NCBI GenBank assembly: GCA_030524055.1
Contig: JAUNHH010000012.1
Location: forward strand, 17,808-81,807
DNA length: 64,000 bases
Direction of reading: 5' to 3'
Source: Actinomycetaceae bacterium
Lineage (GTDB): Bacteria; Actinomycetota; Actinomycetes; Actinomycetales; Actinomycetaceae
Shown here: piece by piece, positions 50,227 through 57,715 of the stretch
How the letters are laid out: every line of letters starts with the position of its first letter
Position numbering within the stretch: position 1 is the stretch's first letter
Position numbers and translations under genes: made by a program
Notes under the pieces: model-generated
The model's input: only the letters and a program-made list of their open reading frames with translations
The model's database searches: none
Told to the model about the DNA's origin: nothing

Positions 50227-52209
50227 TCAGTAGGAAATGTCCGGATTCAAGGCGTTGCCCAGGACCGCCCAGCACGCCATAGCGAGCAATCCCAGAACGA
50301 GAGCGACAGCAACCAGGACCCGAGGCCAACCACGCTTTTCACGCACAGCCCGCACCACATCCCACACGGCTGGAATCAGCGCCAACACAGCCAAAAGCTG
50401 CAACCCCTGAACACCACGAATCCACCAATCTGGCATACGAGTGGTGAAGACAGTTGGAGCAATTGCTGACGCTAATAAGGTCCAGACAGTCGGCATTGGC
50501 ACCGCGAGAATAGCGCCAATTCGGCCGACGCGTCCTTGCCAGTTCAACGGAACCGGTAGCGCAACGCCATAGTGTCGCGCGATGGCAGAGCGCAGGCCGC
50601 CAACCACCCACAAGACAAGCACAATGCCCAATAAAACATAGCTAGCAGTGCTCAGAACTGCCATTGCAGTATTCGCAGATGATTGGGGAATATAGGTCAT
50701 TATTCCCATTTGATTGAGCCTGGGATATCCAGCCGAAAGATCTGCACTAATATGTCGGTCTCCACCAATTTCCCGCCATAAATAGGGTTGAATCTCTTCA
50801 TATTCAACGCTCTTTCCACCAATGGAGAGGACTATATTGCCGTTACTTTTTGCACCGATATGCGCCGCCTGCGGACCATTAGCCTGGACGAAAAAAGTCG
50901 AGTGCCATGAGCGGGAAGAGTCGTAGATACCTGCTATCTGCTGGGCATGTTGAATACGTTCCTCCGACCCCAGTCCGGAAAGAGAAGTTGTATCAGGAAG
51001 GTATTGATCAGCGAAACGCTTAGCTATCTCTTCGCGAATATCGTGCGTCCCAGTACCTGTGGAATTCACAGAAATAAAAAGACCGATTCCCTGCTCGGGA
51101 TAAATATCGTACCAGGAATGAAAAAGAGTAGTATCACCACCATGACCAGCAATACGATGGCCATTTCTTTGGCTCAACATATAACCTAGGCCAACGCGCT
51201 CACCCTGCTGCATTCCGCCAAGTTTTTCATTCGGGGCTGCGTTCCACATTTGTTCCCAGGTTTCGGGTTTGAGAATCCGAGGATCGCGATTTGTGTGAGC
51301 AATCATGAACTTCGCAAAATCCGGAGCTGAGGTCGTTAATGACCCAGCTGGCTGTGGGGCAACCTCAAATGGTGATGGATCCTGGGAGGAATCCATATAC
51401 CCTTTCGACATGCGGGAGGCAAGATTTTCTGGCATTGGCTGCTCATAAGTAGACGATTCCATTTCGAGAGGATCAAAAATATTCGCCTGGACATAGTCCT
51501 CAAAGCGCTGTCCACTCACCTTCTGAACAATAAGGCCCAGCATATCCATCCCATAGTTGGAATAGGCAGGCGTTGTCCCGGGCTCATAGACCTGTTCAGG
51601 TGGATCAAGCATTACCCCTTTTTCTAAGTCGTAGGACTCCGGACCTGTAGCTGCATTAAAGAGATGTTCCTCAAATCCCGCGGTGTGAGTGAGCAAATGC
51701 CGCACGGTAATTGGGGTATCGAAACGGCGTTTTATTGGCGCATCCACATAGGTACTAATATCCGCATCCAGTTCAACCTTTCCCTGCTCAACCAATTGCA
51801 TCACCGCAATAGAGGTAGGAATCTTGGAAATGGAACCAACACGGAAGAGATGTTTATCCGGATCCACCGGAACCGGTTTCCCTTCCCCACCATTACCTGT
51901 ATCGGCATAGCCAAAACCACGGGTGGTCAGAACTTTGCCATCTTTGACCACAGCCACCGTTGCCCCAGCGATTTTGCGGGACTCCAGTGCCGCTGGCATA
52001 TAGCCATCCAACCAGGTATTCACATTCTCCGCTGTGAGTTCCCTAGAAGTAACGCTACTTTGGCTACCACTTTGCGCAGCACCACTCATGGGCGCCACAT
52101 TGATGGGCGGGGCAGAACTGGCGTTCCCACCCCCGCCCACACAGGCAGAAAGCACGGTCGCCGCTAATACAGCAAATGTCGCCAACGACCTTTTCGCTAG
52201 TGATCTCAT
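50227..52209 (-). CDS. Serine hydrolase lipoprotein E with C-terminal membrane module
   Basis: ATG 52209 with GAGGAGAATA ahead gives 660 residues. Lipobox ATVLSAC, Ser-rich linker, catalytic SISK, YSNYG, AGHGGD and the helical module ending NPDISY are all present. It shows HGGDTTLFHSWYDIYPEQGIGLFI and a DIREEIAKRFADQYLP segment that resemble hydrolase F more than A-D, so E and F may be the pair that bridge the array and the two-component operon. The response-regulator gene starts its 3' end only 166 bp upstream. Function as for the others: probable envelope-acting serine hydrolase, substrate unknown. Confidence 0.8.
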   Translation of the reverse strand: MRSLAKRSLATFAVLAATVLSACVGGGGNASSAPPINVAPMSGAAQSGSQSSVTSRELTAENVNTWLDGYMPAALESRKIAGATVAVVKDGKVLTTRGFGYADTGNGGEGKPVPVDPDKHLFRVGSISKIPTSIAVMQLVEQGKVELDADISTYVDAPIKRRFDTPITVRHLLTHTAGFEEHLFNAATGPESYDLEKGVMLDPPEQVYEPGTTPAYSNYGMDMLGLIVQKVSGQRFEDYVQANIFDPLEMESSTYEQPMPENLASRMSKGYMDSSQDPSPFEVAPQPAGSLTTSAPDFAKFMIAHTNRDPRILKPETWEQMWNAAPNEKLGGMQQGERVGLGYMLSQRNGHRIAGHGGDTTLFHSWYDIYPEQGIGLFISVNSTGTGTHDIREEIAKRFADQYLPDTTSLSGLGSEERIQHAQQIAGIYDSSRSWHSTFFVQANGPQAAHIGAKSNGNIVLSIGGKSVEYEEIQPYLWREIGGDRHISADLSAGYPRLNQMGIMTYIPQSSANTAMAVLSTASYVLLGIVLVLWVVGGLRSAIARHYGVALPVPLNWQGRVGRIGAILAVPMPTVWTLLASAIAPTVFTTRMPDWWIRGVQGLQLLAVLALIPAVWDVVRAVREKRGWPRVLVAVALVLGLLAMACWAVLGNALNPDISY

Positions 52210-52326
52210 TATTCTCCTCGGAATATCCGTCAAATAAAACTGACAGATCAATCCTCAGAGAAATGCCCCTAAAATACATCGCCCGCAAGAATCAAACTAG
52301 CTGGCAATTATTTCCACCCTAAAATG

Positions 52327-52342
52327 TACATCGCGGGATGTA
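52327..52342 (-). promoter_or_regulatory. Operator-like palindrome upstream of hydrolase gene E
   Basis: Perfect TACATC-GCGG-GATGTA, 118 nt upstream of the start codon, in the gap between E and the response regulator gene. A half-site TACATCGCCCG lies nearer to the gene. Confidence 0.65.
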
Positions 52343-52363
52343 ATGCATCGCGTAATTTTTACA

Positions 52364-52375
52364 CCCCGCCCTCGT
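52364..52375 (-). repeat. Dispersed 12-mer abutting the response regulator stop codon
   Basis: Exact minus-orientation copy whose last base overlaps the stop codon of the regulator gene (stop at 52375-52377). Only one arm is present. Confidence 0.75.
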
Positions 52376-53028
52376 TAATGAACTAGACCAGTGCGGTGCG
52401 CCCAAATAGCCAATTGCACGCGATCGCGCGCCTGAATTTTTGGCAGGATCCGCGCTAAATGAGATTTCACCGTACTGTGTTCAATACACAATTCCTCAGC
52501 GATTTCTGCATTCGTCATTCCATTAGCAACTCGGCGAACAATATCGATTTCTCGGGGAGTCAACGTATCAACCACCTCATGAGGCACCGCTCGTGGTTGC
52601 CTGCGCGCAAACTCGGCAATCACCCGCCGGGTTACTGCCTGATCAACCAAGCCATAACCAGCGGCTAAACGCCGCACGGCAGCCACGAGTTCCTCTGGGT
52701 CACAGTCTTTGAGAATGAAACCGTCAGCTCCCGCCCCGAGCGCTCCAAAAACATCAGAATCCAGGTCGAAAGTGGTCACTACCAGGACAGCCGGGGTTGG
52801 CGAGTCCCCGCGAGCCTCAACAATTCTGCGAGTTGCCTCTAGCCCATCCCCACCAGGCATCCGCAGGTCCATACAGACCACATCAGGTTGTTCACGCAGG
52901 ACAATATCCACGCCATCCGGTCCATTAGCAGCCTCCCCCACCACCTGAATATCGCCCTCCTCTTCGAGGAGAATGCGGAATCCTCGGCGTACAATTGCCT
53001 GGTCATCAACGGTAACGACGCGGATCAT
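52375..53028 (-). CDS. NarL/LuxR-family response regulator
   Basis: The product is 217 residues. The receiver domain (1-120) has the acidic pair in VVTVDDQ, the phosphorylated Asp in VVCMDLRMPGGDG, Thr in VTTF and Lys in ILKDCD. The C-terminal LuxR helix-turn-helix (about 150-212) reads LTPREIDIVRRVANGMTNAEIAEELCIEHSTVKSHLARI. The start overlaps the kinase stop (ATGA). NarL-type regulators bind short inverted repeats as dimers, so the palindromes before the six hydrolase genes are its most likely targets; that is inference. Last gene of the operon hydrolase F, kinase, regulator. Confidence 0.9.
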   Translation of the reverse strand: MIRVVTVDDQAIVRRGFRILLEEEGDIQVVGEAANGPDGVDIVLREQPDVVCMDLRMPGGDGLEATRRIVEARGDSPTPAVLVVTTFDLDSDVFGALGAGADGFILKDCDPEELVAAVRRLAAGYGLVDQAVTRRVIAEFARRQPRAVPHEVVDTLTPREIDIVRRVANGMTNAEIAEELCIEHSTVKSHLARILPKIQARDRVQLAIWAHRTGLVH

Positions 53029-54419
53029 TGTGGGGCCTTTCGTGCGGGCTGGGCGGAGAGTCCCAGTGGTGGAGCAGGGGCTTCTGGTGGCGACATTGCA
53101 CTTTCGGGGAGCAGTGCGGCAGTCTCAGGGATAATGTGAGCGTCCTGGGAAGTTGGCTCTATCGACTTTGTTGAAGGCACCAACGGGCAGGTCAAAAGGA
53201 CTTCCCAGCCGCCGTCTGGGGCGGGACCCGTGTGGAGTGTGCCACCTACATCGCGTGCACGTTCGCGCATTACCGCTAAGCCCGAACCCCCGGATTCCAT
53301 TTCGACAGGAGGGTGTATGGGCGGACCATTAACAATAGTGGCGTGAATAGCGCGCTGATCAATCCAGAGGTGAATTGAGATTTTTGCACCGGGCGCGTGT
53401 TGCAACGCATTACTCACGGATTGCTGAATCACGCGGTAGATAACGGTGCCAACTTCGCGGGAAATTGACGAGGGCGGGGCGCTGAATAGATCATTACGAT
53501 GCACGTCAATATCTACCCCAAGGCGCCGAATATCGGCCACTAAAGCGTCAATATCCTCGACCCCCATAGAGACAAAAGGGTTGCTTGTGTCACGCAAGAC
53601 AGTAACAACAGAACGCAGCCCTTCAAGAGTTTCTTTACTTTGAAGGCGCAATTCTTCGGCGGCTTCAATAGCACCCTGCGGATCTTTAGAAATAAGACGT
53701 TTGACCACGGAGGTTTGGACAACCATTCCTGCTAAGTGGTGCGCAGCGACGTCATGAAGTTCGCGGGCGAGGCGGCGACGCTCTTCAATAAGGGCGCTCT
53801 CTAGAAGGTGTTGGCGAGTGAGAATTTCTCTTTCAGTCTGCATTTGGCGTTGACGGTCCAGATTGGCCAAATAGATCCCAACCCACGTACCCATCCCTAG
53901 ATACGTCAGTCCCCGAAGCACAATGGCCAAAAGCGCAATAAGAATATCTGAACCCCATATAAAAACAGGGGGCAAAGCGACAATCAAGCTAATACCGACA
54001 TAGGCTCCAGTAAATATTAATCCCCGGCGTACAGTAGTTTTCCTCGCAATTTCAACATGAACAAAAGCTACAGCAAAAGTACCCATGGTCCCAATTCCCG
54101 AAAGCACAAAAAGGCAAATGAGATCCCAGAGAAGAATATTAATCCGCGCCATACGTGGATACAAGCGAATAAAGAAAAGCCATATTCCCTGAAGACTAAT
54201 GCAGATTCCACCAATGAGCGACCGATAATACACATCTCTATCGACAGTTATTTCTACGGCCATATCTTGCCTTTGGGCAACTTCCCGCAGCGCCACATAA
54301 GGCTCGACAAAAATAATAACGACACCTGTCAACAACGTTAATGCCGCCAACACACAGTTAACAACGCCCACACGTTGTATGAGCGCTGTCAACCATGTCA
54401 TGACTCTATTGTCAGCCAT
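53025..54419 (-). CDS. HisKA_3-type sensor histidine kinase with multi-helix membrane sensor
   Basis: The product is 464 residues. Five or six transmembrane helices span residues 15-205, with one external loop (about 42-65) too small for a separate ligand domain. The dimerisation/phosphoacceptor helix has RRRLARELHDVAAHHLAGM with the acceptor His. The ATPase domain has the N-box SNALQHAPG and the G-box GGSGLAVMRERARDVGG. A Pro-rich tail of about 50 residues follows. The lack of a large sensor suggests it reads membrane state or a partner such as hydrolase F, whose stop codon overlaps its start (TAATG). A 12-mer repeat lies within its coding sequence at 53468, read as SAPPSS. Confidence 0.85.
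   Translation of the reverse strand: MADNRVMTWLTALIQRVGVVNCVLAALTLLTGVVIIFVEPYVALREVAQRQDMAVEITVDRDVYYRSLIGGICISLQGIWLFFIRLYPRMARINILLWDLICLFVLSGIGTMGTFAVAFVHVEIARKTTVRRGLIFTGAYVGISLIVALPPVFIWGSDILIALLAIVLRGLTYLGMGTWVGIYLANLDRQRQMQTEREILTRQHLLESALIEERRRLARELHDVAAHHLAGMVVQTSVVKRLISKDPQGAIEAAEELRLQSKETLEGLRSVVTVLRDTSNPFVSMGVEDIDALVADIRRLGVDIDVHRNDLFSAPPSSISREVGTVIYRVIQQSVSNALQHAPGAKISIHLWIDQRAIHATIVNGPPIHPPVEMESGGSGLAVMRERARDVGGTLHTGPAPDGGWEVLLTCPLVPSTKSIEPTSQDAHIIPETAALLPESAMSPPEAPAPPLGLSAQPARKAPQ
53468..53479 (+). repeat. Dispersed 12-mer inside the histidine kinase coding sequence
   Basis: Exact copy, antisense to the gene, coding for part of SAPPSS between the phosphoacceptor and ATPase subdomains, a place where a loop insertion would be tolerated. 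Confidence 0.75.
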
Positions 54420-56719
54420 TAGTAGCTAATGTCCACTTCTAAAGTCTTACTCGCCAAACCCCACCAGGTCATTCCAGCAAGTCCCAATGGAAGCAGAGCT
54501 GCCTGGGCAAGATCTGATGGCGACACCTTCCCCCTCTTTACTTCACGGGCCACACGCGCGAAGTCAGCCGCGGCAGGGATCACGGCCGCGCAGGCCAGTG
54601 CTTGGGTTCCTTGGAGCGCACGGATCACAATATCTGGGGTTGGTTGGTGCGGTGGCGTAATCCGGGAAATCACTCCCAACCAGGCCACAGGTGCCACAGC
54701 AGCAACAGCCCCGCCTATGCGTGCCGCTCGCCCAGCAGCACTCACGGGCGCTTTAGCCAGCGGACCCCGTGAATTCCGGCGAAGAAGTCCCGCCCCGCCC
54801 TCGTTACTGCACAAAGCCACGCGCAGCGCGCGCACAGCGGGCCAAGCGAGCACTGCACTGCCCAGGGCAAAGCTAGAGGCCACTGCAACAGGCACTAATG
54901 CCGCCTGGCTGGGCCTTTGGCGGAAGAAAGTCATAATGCCCATAATATTTAAGCGGATTTGACCGTCGGAAATGGTGGCGGAGATTTCCTCATCCCCACC
55001 AACTTCACGCCAGACATAGGGGCGAACTTCCCTGTAGATACCTTTGAGTCTGCCACCCATAAGGGCGAACTCAACAGTGCCATCACTGCGTGGGGTGACT
55101 TTTGTTTGAGCGACGGCGGCATACATAAAGGAAAGGAAATTCGTAAATGCCGCGCGCGACATTTCATAAGTGCCAGCAATTTCTTGCGCATGAGTGGCGG
55201 AAATATCAGCGGGCACTGTATCTTCGCTACCAATTTCTGGCAGATAGCGGTCCGCGAATGCGCGGAAGAGTTCATTGCGAATGTCATCCAATTCGCTTGT
55301 CCAGCTGGAGTTCACCGCAATAAAGAGGCCAATTCCTGTCTCCGGGAAAATCTCGTATTTCGCGTGGAATTGAGTAGTGTCGCCTCCGTGACCCACGGCG
55401 CGGTGCCCGTGGCGCTGAGTGCACATATAGGTCAGTCCCACAGCAGGGGCATTATGGGGTGCACCCGGCGCATTATGTGCATCTGGCGTCCACATATATT
55501 CCCATCCAGATTCAGAAAGAATATCGGATCGGCGCTGCAATTGGGCCACCATAAATCGTGCGAAATCCGGAGCAGAGGTGGTCATTGACCCAGCAGCAGG
55601 GGGAGGCAATTCAAAGGTGCCAGCCTCTTTAGCTACATCCACATACCCTTTTGACATTCGCGGCGCTAAATGCGCAGGGAGAGGTCCTTCATATGTCGTG
55701 GACTCCATCCCGAGGGGCTCGAAAATATTAATGCGCACATAGTCTTCAAAACGCATTCCCGATGTGCGCTCGACAATATAGGAGGCCAGCGAGATCCCGT
55801 AATTGGAATAGGCGGGAGTTGTTCCCGGAGCAAAAACTTGATGGGGAGGATCAGTCATAATATAACGCTCCAGATCAAAGGGCCCCTCCTTTGGCCACAT
55901 CCCCTTTGCTGCTTCCTCAAATCCAGCCGTATGGGTCAGCAAATGGCGCAATGTGATTGGCTCATTAAAGGCGCGAGGAATTGGCACCTGAACATAGGCC
56001 TCAATATCCACATCAAGGTCAAGAATTCCTGCTTCCACTAATTGCATTACCGCAATAGCCGCCGGAATTTTCGACACCGACCCGACTCGAAAAAGAGTGC
56101 CTTCCACATCAACTGGAGTGGGCTGCTGATTGGGACCACCAAGATCAGAATAGCCATATCCGCGAGTGGAAATAATATCGTCGTTGTGCACGACAGCGAC
56201 AATAGCTCCCGCTATTTTTCGACTATTCAGCGCGGCGGGCATATACCCATCCAGCCAGGTCTTGACATCCTCTGCAGTGAGCTCATGGACAGAAGCGCCA
56301 GCGGCGGGTGCAGGCGTGGTGACAGGTGGAAATGCGGGGCGCTCCCGGGTTTTGAGAAGGCCAACGCCGCCGGGGGTAGGCACTGGTGGAGATAAGCGTG
56401 AACTCAGGGCGGCCAGTGCGGTGGCTGCGGTGGGGGCTTTTGTGGCGTCAGGCCCAGAAGGTCCGGTGGGTACCCCGCTCCCGGCGGGCACGGTTGCCCC
56501 GCTCAGCCTGCTAGACCCGATGGCCGAACCGAACCCATTAGGCGCACCGGCCGTACTCCGCCTACTGGGTGCAGTAGCTATAGTCGGCCTGCGGTGCACA
56601 TCAGACACACTCAGTGCAGCCCACCGCGAGCCTCCCCCTTTCTGGCAGATATACCGCGCAAGGAGCGCCGTTCCAACTGCTCCCGCAATTGCTAGTGGCT
56701 CTAGTGTTCGTGTGCGCAT
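54419..56719 (-). CDS. Serine hydrolase F, membrane-anchored, co-transcribed with the two-component genes
   Basis: The product is 766 residues, the longest and most divergent of the six. It has no lipobox. An N-terminal hydrophobic anchor (about 8-25) is followed by a 120-residue Pro/Ala/Ser/Thr linker, then the hydrolase domain with SVSK (214-217), YSNYG and GHGGDTTQF, and the C-terminal helices ending EVDISY. Its TAA overlaps the kinase ATG (TAATG). A copy of the 12-mer repeat at 54793 encodes NEGGA in a cytoplasmic or loop segment of the helical module. By its position it may serve as a co-sensor (compare BlaR/MecR, where a penicillin-binding domain signals), but this is speculation. Start ATG 56719 has GGAGG ahead. 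Confidence 0.75.
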   Translation of the reverse strand: MRTRTLEPLAIAGAVGTALLARYICQKGGGSRWAALSVSDVHRRPTIATAPSRRSTAGAPNGFGSAIGSSRLSGATVPAGSGVPTGPSGPDATKAPTAATALAALSSRLSPPVPTPGGVGLLKTRERPAFPPVTTPAPAAGASVHELTAEDVKTWLDGYMPAALNSRKIAGAIVAVVHNDDIISTRGYGYSDLGGPNQQPTPVDVEGTLFRVGSVSKIPAAIAVMQLVEAGILDLDVDIEAYVQVPIPRAFNEPITLRHLLTHTAGFEEAAKGMWPKEGPFDLERYIMTDPPHQVFAPGTTPAYSNYGISLASYIVERTSGMRFEDYVRINIFEPLGMESTTYEGPLPAHLAPRMSKGYVDVAKEAGTFELPPPAAGSMTTSAPDFARFMVAQLQRRSDILSESGWEYMWTPDAHNAPGAPHNAPAVGLTYMCTQRHGHRAVGHGGDTTQFHAKYEIFPETGIGLFIAVNSSWTSELDDIRNELFRAFADRYLPEIGSEDTVPADISATHAQEIAGTYEMSRAAFTNFLSFMYAAVAQTKVTPRSDGTVEFALMGGRLKGIYREVRPYVWREVGGDEEISATISDGQIRLNIMGIMTFFRQRPSQAALVPVAVASSFALGSAVLAWPAVRALRVALCSNEGGAGLLRRNSRGPLAKAPVSAAGRAARIGGAVAAVAPVAWLGVISRITPPHQPTPDIVIRALQGTQALACAAVIPAAADFARVAREVKRGKVSPSDLAQAALLPLGLAGMTWWGLASKTLEVDISY
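54793..54804 (-). repeat. Dispersed 12-mer inside hydrolase gene F
   Basis: Exact copy in the gene's sense direction, read as NEGGA, the same peptide as in the SWIM gene. It falls in the membrane-module region where F is longer than A-E. Confidence 0.75.
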
Positions 56720-56834
56720 ATTTCCTCCTGGCCCAGATTGACGGTATTGCCTAGGTGCGTTTTCTCGCGGACCACTGTCATTATTCGGCGGCGCGCCTAC
56801 TGCCCTCTAGACCCTGGAGGGCGAATTCCTCTTC

Positions 56835-56846
56835 CATCTAGAGATG
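56835..56846 (-). promoter_or_regulatory. Operator-like palindrome upstream of hydrolase gene F
   Basis: CATC-TAGA-GATG, 116 nt upstream of the start codon, matching the CATC-N4-GATG core before genes C, D and E in sequence and distance. A CCTCTAGACCCTGGAGGG segment lies 25 bp nearer to the gene and recalls the A/B type. Confidence 0.55.
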
Positions 56847-56946
56847 CAAAGCACGGCAGAGTTTGGCCCATAAACGAGGCTGGGGGCGCGAAATTGTCCA
56901 CTGCCGTTCAATAGAACAGGCTCCCGCCCTCGTCGAAACACCTGGC

Positions 56947-57040
56947 GAATATCCGCCCATTTGCCTGATTCACACCCGTCCAAATGCCCGATAGAATCCC
57001 GTCCATTTTACCGATAGAATCCCGTCCATTTGCCTGATAG
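56947..57040. repeat. Four tandem units of about 23 bp
   Basis: Units AATCCCGTCCATTTNCCGATAG-like: the last two are 23 nt each, the others 23 and 25 nt with more changes. Direct, head-to-tail, without spacers, so this is not a CRISPR array. Located in the 1-kb noncoding gap 56720-57715, preceded by a 12-mer variant (TCCCGCCCTCGT, 56922). Confidence 0.65.
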
Positions 57041-57154
57041 AGATCTTTTATTGCACGTCAATCGCTATTTAATGCCCACGCACCTCACTGCTCCCACTGG
57101 GCAAAAACTTCTTGTGGGGAAACTATCTACTCGTATCACTCAGCACTACATTCT

Positions 57155-57310
57155 CAAGGCACCGTTTAGCACTCAAGGCATACTTCTGTGCTCAGGGCAT
57201 ACTTTGCTGCTCAAGGCAGCGTTAATTCGCAATTTAACGGTGCCCTGAGCGCAGAACTCTGCCTTGAGACCGCAACGGTGCCTTGAGCACGGAACTCTGC
57301 CTTGGCAAGT
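57155..57310. repeat. CAAGGCA multi-arm palindromic element, copy 2
   Basis: Series of CTCAAGGCA, CTCAGGGCA, TGCCCTGAG and TGCCTTGAG arms. The core hairpin 57209-57250 equals the one at 41331-41372 except for one base, including the loop GTTAATTCGCAATTTAAC. More arms than in copy 1. Confidence 0.7.
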
Positions 57311-57321
57311 ACTGACCAATG

Positions 57322-57530
57322 ACAAACCGCGGCCAAGACGACGTTGCGGCTTTAGTACATGCGTCCTCGCAGCGGTTTGTATGTTGCTGCAGAACCAGCC
57401 ACTCGCATTTGCCCAGGTCGCCAATTACGGGCGGGCACACCCACATGACAAACCGCGGCCACGATGAGGTTGCGGCTTTAGCACATGCGTCCTGGCGGCG
57501 GTTTGTCCCTGACAGGGGGATGCACCCACC
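57322..57530. repeat. About 125-bp repeat family, second locus with nearly two units
   Basis: Units start at 57322 and 57448 (period 126) with ACAAACCGCGGCCA; the inverse partner GCGGTTTGT follows about 50 nt later. The tail CATTTGCCCAGGTCGCCAATTACGGGCG corresponds to the tail of the units at 20113-20470. Confidence 0.65.
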
Positions 57531-57612
57531 AAGTTGCGTAGGCGAAACTGACATTTGGCAGCGAAAAAAGGCCGAATAGCGCCTACATAACTCAGAATCG
57601 CCTACACAACTT
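57531..57612. repeat. Inverted repeat with AAGTTGCGTAGGCGA arms
   Basis: AAGTTGCGTAGGCGA (57531-57545) and TCGCCTACACAACTT (57598-57612) pair with one mismatch across a 52-nt loop; a third partial arm GCGCCTACATAACTC lies at 57579. No second locus was seen in this window. Confidence 0.55.
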
Positions 57613-57695
57613 CCCGGCCGTGGTGACAAAACCTCAGGGCAGAACGGCGCCGCGGGCATAAACAAAGACAGGGCGCGACTATATGTCGCGCCCCG

Positions 57696-57707
57696 CCCCG
57701 CCCTCGT
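57696..57707 (-). repeat. Dispersed 12-mer after the LytR_C gene
   Basis: Exact minus-orientation copy 8 bp after the stop codon of the minus-strand LytR_C gene. Confidence 0.75.
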
Positions 57708-57715
57708 ACACAGAA

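Noticed and set aside
41506..52209. Calling the array a set of antibiotic-resistance beta-lactamases
   Set aside because: Motifs fit the broad PF00144-type serine hydrolase family; the membrane module and lipobox argue for envelope roles, and nothing in the sequence shows beta-lactam hydrolysis.
56947..57530. Possible CRISPR array in the gap near 57 kb
   Set aside because: The 23-bp units are directly adjacent without spacers, and the 125-bp units are too long and have similar, not unique, intervening sequence. No cas genes.
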